In this document: in pieces, positions 1-5,035 of the stretch
Position numbering within the stretch: position 1 is the first letter of the stretch
Layout of the letters: every line of letters begins with the position of its first letter
Assembly: GCA_002315795.1 (NCBI GenBank)
Contig: DCIF01000126.1
Coordinates: 1 to 6,658 of the forward strand
DNA length: 6,658 nt
DNA from: Bacteroidales bacterium UBA1733
GTDB taxonomy: Bacteria; Bacteroidota; Bacteroidia; Bacteroidales; UBA3663
Direction: 5' to 3'
The notes under the pieces: model-generated
What the model saw: only the letters and a program-made list of their open reading frames with translations
Database searches by the model: none
Told to the model about the DNA's origin: nothing
Made by a program: the position numbers and the translations under genes

Positions 1-1763
1 CACAAGAAACTCCTTCGACTACAGTCAATGCCGACGGAACAGTAACTTTTACTTACTGCAATGATCATGCGAAGGAAGTATTAGTCGATGTACAATTTGC
101 AGGCCGTCACGCCATGGAGCGAGATTCTGTGACAGGTCTCTGGACCGCTACACTCGGTCCTGCCGATCCGGATATGTATCCTTACTGTTTTGTAGTAGAT
201 GGCGTCAGCATCATGGATCCTAAGTGCCAGCAGTGGTTCCCTAATGAAGGCTTCAAGAATTCCTTGCTTGAGATTCCTGGAAACGGCGCACCACTCATCC
301 ACAGTATCCAGAACGTACCTCATGGCAACGTAGATTATGTGACCTATTATTCGAATACCCTAGGATGCTTTAACCATGCGTTGGTCTATACCCCTCCTAC
401 CTACAGACAGAATGAAGGTCAGCAATATCCGGTATTCTATCTGATCAGCGGTACGACCGATACAGAAGAAGTCTATTATAAGGTAGGCCGAGTAAACTAT
501 ATCCTTGACAATCTGATCGCACAAGGCAAAGCCAAAGACATGATCGTGGTTATGCCATATGGCAATCCGGCCAAGATCATGCCAACACAGCCAGATTTCA
601 TGGCAGCTGGCAATCTCTTTGGCGATGATCTGAACAACGATCTCATGCCTTATATTGAAAGCCATTACAGTACGATCAATGATGCGGATCACCGTGCTAT
701 TGGCGGCTTCTCACGTGGTGGCAATCAGGCATTGGCCAATGGTCTGACTCACCTTGACAAATTCTCATACCTCTGTTCCTACAGTTCGTTCACCAGTACG
801 GCACTGCCACAAGTCTATGATAATGCGGCCGAAACCAATGCCATGATCCATCTCTTCTGGCTCGGTATCGGCACCGATGACTTCCTCTATGGTACCAGTC
901 GTGACTATCTGGAGTTCCTCGACAACAAAGGCATCCGAACCGTCAAGGAGTTCACTACAGGCAAGTTCGGCCACACCTGGATGAATGCCAAGTACTTCTT
1001 AGGCAGGACACTACCTATGCTTTTCAATCCAGAAGCAGCAGAAGCAGCCATGCAAAAGGGAACACCAGCACCCGCAGCTACCGGAGAGGAAGTTCCATTC
1101 ACACCAAGCGTCATGGCACGTATCTTCCCTAAACAGGTCGTATCTCCAGAATTCAAAGGTGACAGCGTCACGTTCCGTATTAAGGCCAACAAAGCCAGTC
1201 AGGTGCTGATCGAAGGCGAGATGCTCAATGAACCTCAGCCACTCGCACTCAATAACGACAGCGTATGGGAGATTACGCTCAGTGGTATCAACTCGGATAT
1301 CTACTGCTACAATTTTATTGTCGATGGCACGAAAGTAATGGATCCGACCAATATGTATCTGGCGCCAGACAAAGGTTTCAAACGTAGTATCTGCATGATG
1401 CCAGGCAATCCATACGACATCAACAATGATTCGATTGCCTATAGCACAGTCACCTATGGCGTCAAAAACCTCACTGACAGTAAGATTGAGCGGTACGCTC
1501 TCTGTATGCCAGCAGTACAAAGCGAAGTACAAACCATCTGTCTTGTAGGTGGCAAGAACGACACTTTCGAGAGCTGGCAGACCATCGGACGTGCCAGTAT
1601 CATCCTCGATCAGATGATTGCCAATGGCGAGGCTAAGCCAAGCGTTCTCTACATGACCGAGAATGGTGTCATCGATCCGGATGCTGACATTGTGATCAAA
1701 GCCGATGACTACAGCAACTGGCAAGTACGTCGCAAGGCTTTAATTGATGCACTGAAAAAATAA
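1..1763 (+). CDS. CE1-like carbohydrate esterase with duplicated E-set/CBM48-like module (5' end missing)
   Basis: This is a probable polysaccharide-side-chain esterase (feruloyl or acetyl-xylan type) of the alpha/beta-hydrolase fold. The frame is open from base 3, so the true start and any signal peptide lie upstream; 586 codons are visible. Numbering residues from the internal Met at 114, the order is as follows. A beta-sandwich module ends near residue 58. An esterase domain spans about 65-305, with nucleophile Ser200 in G-F-S-R-G-G (codon 711-713), likely acid Asp256 in T-D-D-F-L-Y, and His287 in F-G-H-T-W. An Ala/Pro/Glu-rich linker covers about 308-330. A second beta-sandwich (about 350-432) and a shortened esterase-like tail run to residue 549. 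CE1 enzymes with N-terminal CBM48-like domains are known from xylan-degrading Bacteroidota. The substrate cannot be read from sequence, so feruloyl versus acetyl is open. A strong terminator follows, so the gene ends its own transcript. Family call fairly sure, substrate unsure. Confidence 0.85.
   Translation, partial: QETPSTTVNADGTVTFTYCNDHAKEVLVDVQFAGRHAMERDSVTGLWTATLGPADPDMYPYCFVVDGVSIMDPKCQQWFPNEGFKNSLLEIPGNGAPLIHSIQNVPHGNVDYVTYYSNTLGCFNHALVYTPPTYRQNEGQQYPVFYLISGTTDTEEVYYKVGRVNYILDNLIAQGKAKDMIVVMPYGNPAKIMPTQPDFMAAGNLFGDDLNNDLMPYIESHYSTINDADHRAIGGFSRGGNQALANGLTHLDKFSYLCSYSSFTSTALPQVYDNAAETNAMIHLFWLGIGTDDFLYGTSRDYLEFLDNKGIRTVKEFTTGKFGHTWMNAKYFLGRTLPMLFNPEAAEAAMQKGTPAPAATGEEVPFTPSVMARIFPKQVVSPEFKGDSVTFRIKANKASQVLIEGEMLNEPQPLALNNDSVWEITLSGINSDIYCYNFIVDGTKVMDPTNMYLAPDKGFKRSICMMPGNPYDINNDSIAYSTVTYGVKNLTDSKIERYALCMPAVQSEVQTICLVGGKNDTFESWQTIGRASIILDQMIANGEAKPSVLYMTENGVIDPDADIVIKADDYSNWQVRRKALIDALKK
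1161..1763 (+). other. Second beta-sandwich plus internally deleted esterase remnant (domain duplication)
   Basis: This is the C-terminal part of the esterase gene. The beta-sandwich at 1167-1409 aligns without gaps to the one at 42-284: I count 27 identities in 81 residues by hand. Shared blocks include V-T-F, W-x-x-T-L, D-x-Y-x-Y-x-F-x-V-D-G, M-D-P, G-F-K-x-S and P-G-N. What follows resembles the start of the esterase domain (G-R-A-S-I-I-L-D-Q-M-I-A-N-G-E-A-K against G-R-V-N-Y-I-L-D-N-L-I-A-Q-G-K-A-K). It then jumps to what looks like the domain's last strand and helix (W-Q-V-R-R-K-A-L-I-D-A-L). The stretch that should carry the nucleophile elbow and the acid, roughly 120 residues, is absent, and the His position appears replaced. 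It cannot be a working esterase on its own; a structural or binding role is inference. Confidence 0.75.
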
Positions 1764-1768
1764 CAACA

Positions 1769-1805
1769 AACAATGGCTGTGGCAAAACCACAGCCATTGT
1801 TGTTT
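1769..1805 (+). terminator. Intrinsic terminator after the esterase gene
   Basis: A perfect 12-bp stem, CAATGGCTGTGG (1771-1782) with CCACAGCCATTG (1788-1799), closes a CAAAA loop. Two further A-T pairs extend it to 1769-1801. The T-rich tail TTGTTT follows. The stem begins only a few bases after the esterase stop codon. The left flank is A-rich, so the hairpin could also stop transcription from the opposite strand. Confidence 0.88.
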
Positions 1806-1821
1806 CTGGTTTCATTGCTCG

Positions 1822-1848
1822 CGAAAAGCATTTTCGAAACTAAAATGC
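1822..1848. other. Two overlapping, mutually exclusive small inverted repeats
   Basis: CGAAAA (1822-1827) can pair with TTTTCG (1831-1836) across a 3-base loop. GCATTTT (1828-1834) can instead pair with AAAATGC (1842-1848) across a 7-base loop. The two stems share bases, so only one can form at a time. They lie after the esterase terminator and upstream of the dsbD promoter, so it is unclear whether they are transcribed. They may be chance; the rest of the 1806-1920 stretch shows no gene or other recognisable signal. Confidence 0.25.
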
Positions 1849-1920
1849 AAAATCGTACCTAACAAATCGCAGAACACCTACCAAAAAGATGGTATTTAAT
1901 AGAAGATATCAAGGATTTAT

Positions 1921-1952
1921 TTTGGACTTCTCATTATTTATATTTATATTTG
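1921..1952 (+). promoter_or_regulatory. Bacteroidota-type promoter for dsbD
   Basis: A -33 box TTTG (1921-1924) and a -7 box TATATTTG (1945-1952, consensus TAnnTTTG) are separated by 20 bases, the spacing expected for the Bacteroidota primary sigma factor. Transcription would start near 1958-1961, leaving a leader of about 20 bases, A-rich and without a Shine-Dalgarno sequence, before the ATG at 1980. It is the only match to both boxes that I found in the gap, and it probably drives dsbD and the genes behind it. Confidence 0.8.
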
Positions 1953-1961
1953 CGCGCAAAT
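1948..1961. promoter_or_regulatory. Perfect 14-bp palindrome over the dsbD promoter -7 box and start site (candidate operator)
   Basis: ATTTGCGCGCAAAT reads identically on both strands. It covers the last five bases of the -7 box and extends to the expected transcription start. A dimeric regulator bound here would block RNA polymerase. No regulator gene is visible in the window, so the operator role is inference from position and symmetry. Confidence 0.4.
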
Positions 1962-1979
1962 TAAATAAAGAACAACAAA

Positions 1980-4040
1980 ATGAAGAGATTTTCAGCATTC
2001 ATCCTGACCCTGCTCTGTGCATTGACCGCAGTTTCTGCGCAGATAGTAAATCCTGTAAAATGGACACACACAAGCAAGCAGTCCGGAGATGTTCTGACCG
2101 TGACGTTCAGTGCCGCCATTGAGAAGAGCTGGCACATGTATGGTCTGCAGATACCAGAAGGTGGTCCACAGCAGACTGAGTTTAGCTATGACAAACTGGA
2201 AGGCGCTAAGCTGCATGGAGTAAACAAAGTAGTAAAAGGTTCGATGATCACGCATTTTGACGATGCTTTTGACATGAACCTCTCCTACTACGAGAACAAT
2301 GTGACCATTGAGCAGAAAATCATCCTTGCCGGTGGTGACTATAACATCGAGGGATATATCACCTACATGAGCTGCTGCGCTGGTATGTGCACTCCTCCTA
2401 CTACTTACGACTTCAGTCTGAAAGGCACCTACGAGAAGGCCTCGACCGAGGCTCCTACTGAGGTAACAACGCCAGAAAATACGGATACACTGACTGCCGA
2501 TGCAGATACCACTGCTAGCGTTGAAGAGACCGAGACGCCACAGGAAAACGCCTCAGCGCCTGGAACTGCCCCAGCAGGGAAAGGCACGCTCTGGACCCCT
2601 GTCATCAGCGAACTACAGTCGTATAACAGCAACAGTGACATCACAACCGATATCTCTGGTCAGAGTCATTCATGGTGGTATATCCTCATTGCTGGCTTCC
2701 TGGCCGGACTCATCGCACTGGTTACGCCTTGTGTATGGCCGATGATCCCGATGACCGTGAGCTTCTTCCTGAAGCGCACCAAAGACCGCAAGAAGTCGAT
2801 CCGCGATGCTTATACTTACGGCCTTGCCATCATCGTAATCTATGTAGGCCTTGGCCTCATCGTGACCGCACTGTTCGGCGCTTCAGCTTTGAATTCACTG
2901 GCTACAAATGCCATCTTTAATATCATCTTCTTCCTCTTGCTGGTGGTCTTTGCCTTCAGTTTCCTCGGTGGCTTTGAGCTCACCTTGCCTGAGTCATGGA
3001 CGTCCAAGCTCGATGAGAAAGCCGATTCTACTACCGGTCTGCTGAGCATCTTCTTCATGGCCTTTACGCTGTGTCTGGTCAGCTTCTCTTGTACCGGTCC
3101 AATCATCGGCACCCTGCTTGTAGAGGCGGCTACCTCTGGTTCGATGCTCTATCCTGCCATTGGCATGTTCGGCTTCGCACTGGCATTGTCATTGCCATTT
3201 ACCTTGTTTGCCCTCTTCCCTAGCATGCTTAAGAGTATGCCAAAGAGTGGCGGCTGGCTCAATATGGTGAAGGTTGTCCTGGGCTTCTGTGAGTTGGCAC
3301 TGGCCTTCAAGTTCCTCTCTGTGGCCGATCTGGCTTACGGTTGGGGGATCCTTGACCGTGAGGTGTTCCTCTGTCTCTGGATTGTAATCTTCCTCTTCCT
3401 CGGACTCTATTTGCTCGGTATGATCCGTCTGCCACACGACGATGATCCAGATCCATCAGACCGTGTGAGCGTGACTCGTCTGATGCTGGCACTCATCTCG
3501 ATCAGTTTCTCTATCTATATGATTCCTGGCCTCTGGGGAGCTCCATGTAAGGCCATCTCGGCCTTTGCGCCACCAATGTCCACACAAGACTTCAAGCTTG
3601 GCCAACAGGAGATGAGCGTTTACCACGACTTCGAGGAAGGTATGGCTGCTGCTAAACGACAGGGCAAACCAGCCATGATCGATTTCTCTGGCTATGGTTG
3701 CGTCAACTGCCGTAAGATGGAAGCTGCTGTATGGACCGATCCGGAAGTAAAGCAGATTATCGAGAACGACTACGTGCTCATCACCCTCATGGTCGATGAC
3801 AAGACCGCTCTGCCAGAGGTTGAGACCGTCAGCGAAAATGGAAAGCAGGTCAAGCTTCGCACCATCGGCGACAAGTGGAGCTATCTGCAGCGTTCTAAGT
3901 TCGGGGCTAATGCTCAGCCATTCTATGTTCTGCTCGACAATGAGGGTAATCCAGTGAATGGCAGTTACTCGTATAACGAGGATGTCGATGCGTATGTATC
4001 GTTCCTGAAGAAGGGAATTGCAAATTATAATGAAAAATGA
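1980..4040 (+). CDS. dsbD: DsbD-type transmembrane thiol:disulfide interchange protein
   Basis: This protein carries reducing power from cytoplasmic thioredoxin across the inner membrane to periplasmic thiol proteins. It has 686 residues with the usual three-domain plan. A signal peptide covers 1-20 (cleavage likely after A-V-S-A). The N-terminal periplasmic domain runs to about 150 with Cys132/Cys133/Cys137 in Y-M-S-C-C-A-G-M-C. A Thr/Glu/Ala/Pro-rich linker spans about 152-202. About eight membrane segments follow between 232 and 520, with Cys251 in T-P-C-V-W-P and Cys371 in S-F-S-C-T-G-P, the expected transmembrane cysteine pair. The C-terminal thioredoxin-like domain has C-V-N-C (574-577) and a probable cis-proline at 647 (A-Q-P-F-Y). 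All catalytic cysteines are present, so it should be active. The ATG at 1980 sits about 20 bases after the predicted transcription start and gives a clean signal peptide. It probably heads an operon with mazG. The extra Cys133 and the long linker are the odd points. Confidence 0.93.
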   Translation: MKRFSAFILTLLCALTAVSAQIVNPVKWTHTSKQSGDVLTVTFSAAIEKSWHMYGLQIPEGGPQQTEFSYDKLEGAKLHGVNKVVKGSMITHFDDAFDMNLSYYENNVTIEQKIILAGGDYNIEGYITYMSCCAGMCTPPTTYDFSLKGTYEKASTEAPTEVTTPENTDTLTADADTTASVEETETPQENASAPGTAPAGKGTLWTPVISELQSYNSNSDITTDISGQSHSWWYILIAGFLAGLIALVTPCVWPMIPMTVSFFLKRTKDRKKSIRDAYTYGLAIIVIYVGLGLIVTALFGASALNSLATNAIFNIIFFLLLVVFAFSFLGGFELTLPESWTSKLDEKADSTTGLLSIFFMAFTLCLVSFSCTGPIIGTLLVEAATSGSMLYPAIGMFGFALALSLPFTLFALFPSMLKSMPKSGGWLNMVKVVLGFCELALAFKFLSVADLAYGWGILDREVFLCLWIVIFLFLGLYLLGMIRLPHDDDPDPSDRVSVTRLMLALISISFSIYMIPGLWGAPCKAISAFAPPMSTQDFKLGQQEMSVYHDFEEGMAAAKRQGKPAMIDFSGYGCVNCRKMEAAVWTDPEVKQIIENDYVLITLMVDDKTALPEVETVSENGKQVKLRTIGDKWSYLQRSKFGANAQPFYVLLDNEGNPVNGSYSYNEDVDAYVSFLKKGIANYNEK

Positions 4041-4108
4041 AAAATTAATAATGAATAAGAATGCATGATGACCGCCGCCAATTATTAATTATTCATTATT
4101 CACTATTC
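4029..4108. repeat. Inverted heptad repeats between dsbD and mazG
   Basis: Four 7-base units of the form AATGAAA / AATGAAT lie at 4029-4056. Four units of the complementary form ATTATTC / ACTATTC lie at 4081-4108. A GC-richer centre (GACCGCCGCC, 4069-4078) separates them. AATAATGAATAA (4047-4058) is exactly complementary to TTATTCATTATT (4089-4100). AATTAATAAT (4043-4052) also matches ATTATTAATT (4081-4090) in another register. The left block overlaps the last four codons of dsbD, stop included. It may act as a weak terminator, a processing site or a mobile-repeat scar; it has no T tract after a GC-rich stem, so it is a poor intrinsic terminator. Confidence 0.6.
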
Positions 4109-4122
4109 ATTACACAAACGCT

Positions 4123-5016
4123 ATGGAGCAACATCTACCAGTATCCAATCTGGAGAATAAGAAAGAAGCGTGGGCACGTGCTCTGGGTGTGATGCAGACG
4201 CTGCGTAAGGATTGTCCCTGGGATGCCAAGCAGACCAACGAGAGCATCCGCCAAAACAGCATCGAGGAGATGTATGAGCTGGCCGATGCCCTGGTGAGCG
4301 GTGATCCGAAGGAAATCAAGAAAGAATGTGGCGATGTATTGGAACAGCTGATGTTCTATGCCATGTTCGGCGAAGAGAAAGGACAGTTTGACATGGCAGA
4401 CATCTGCAATGCCATGTGCGACAAACTGGTATTCCGCCATCCACACGTGTTCAATCCAGACGGTTCGCTCATCTCACAAGTAGGAACTCGTGGCGGAGAG
4501 ACCGTAGGTTCGGCCGAGGACGTAAGCAAGCTTTGGGAAGTCGTAAAACAGAAAGAGAAAGACGGCAATAAGACCATCCTCTCTGGCATCCCATCAGGAC
4601 TCCCTACCCTCATCAAGGCCTACCGCATGCAAGACAAAGCTCGCAATGCCGGTTTCGACTGGGAGAAGAAGGAAGACGTCTGGCAGAAGGTGCGCGAAGA
4701 GATCAGCGAGTTTGAGGTCGAGGCCAACCAGTGGTCGGCAGTGGCAGCAGACGAGAACAAAAGTGCAGAGCAACGAGAAGAAGCGCGTGACAAGATGGAG
4801 CGCGAATTCGGAGATCTGCTCTTCAGTCTGATCAATGCAGCTCGTCTCTACAAGATCAAGCCAGACAACGCCTTGGAGAAGACCAACCAGAAGTTTCAGA
4901 GCCGCTTCACCTACGTCGAGCTCAAGGCCCGTGAACAAGGCAGACGCCTCGACCAGATGACCCTGGCAGAGATGGATGCACTCTGGGATGAAGCCAAAGC
5001 ACAAGAGCGAAATTGA
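4123..5016 (+). CDS. mazG: Nucleoside triphosphate pyrophosphohydrolase MazG
   Basis: A cytoplasmic enzyme that hydrolyses NTPs and dNTPs to the monophosphate and pyrophosphate, clearing abnormal nucleotides and, in E. coli, influencing ppGpp. The 297 residues hold two all-alpha MazG domains. Domain 1 has the metal-binding E-E-x-x-E (48-52) and E-C-G-D (68-71), preceded by the family signature C-P-W-D (31-34) and followed by F-R-H-P-H-V-F (104-110). Domain 2 has E-E-I-S-E (192-196), E-F-G-D (228-231), and the conserved N-Q-K-F-Q-S-R-F end (255-262). Both metal sites look intact. The gap between the two acidic motifs is 16 residues longer in domain 2, filled by a charged stretch near 205-223. 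The ATG at 4123 follows an A/C-rich leader with no Shine-Dalgarno. With no promoter in the 82-base spacer, co-transcription with dsbD is likely. No mazE or mazF lies beside it. Confidence 0.95.
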   Translation: MEQHLPVSNLENKKEAWARALGVMQTLRKDCPWDAKQTNESIRQNSIEEMYELADALVSGDPKEIKKECGDVLEQLMFYAMFGEEKGQFDMADICNAMCDKLVFRHPHVFNPDGSLISQVGTRGGETVGSAEDVSKLWEVVKQKEKDGNKTILSGIPSGLPTLIKAYRMQDKARNAGFDWEKKEDVWQKVREEISEFEVEANQWSAVAADENKSAEQREEARDKMEREFGDLLFSLINAARLYKIKPDNALEKTNQKFQSRFTYVELKAREQGRRLDQMTLAEMDALWDEAKAQERN

Positions 5017-5035
5017 AAAACAAATTAACAAATAT

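Noticed and set aside
1011..1724. Long open frame on the minus strand (237 codons) opposite the esterase
   Set aside because: It lies wholly antisense to a gene with clear catalytic motifs, and its translation shows no recognisable domain. It is a by-product of codon bias.
1980..2042. DsbD as a lipoprotein through Cys13
   Set aside because: The residues before Cys13 (T-L-L) do not make a lipobox, since position -1 is Leu. A normal signal-peptidase I site A-V-S-A follows at 17-20.
1889..2122. Small + strand open frame starting in the gap before dsbD
   Set aside because: It begins upstream of the predicted promoter and overlaps the dsbD signal peptide in another frame. Its sequence shows no family features.
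4123..5016. A MazEF-type toxin-antitoxin locus
   Set aside because: MazG is present but no mazE or mazF reading frame lies on either side. MazG alone is a housekeeping pyrophosphohydrolase.
5017..5035. A separate promoter for the M13 peptidase
   Set aside because: The 19-base gap contains no TTTG/TAnnTTTG pair, and none is evident in the end of mazG. A-rich leader sequence alone is not evidence.
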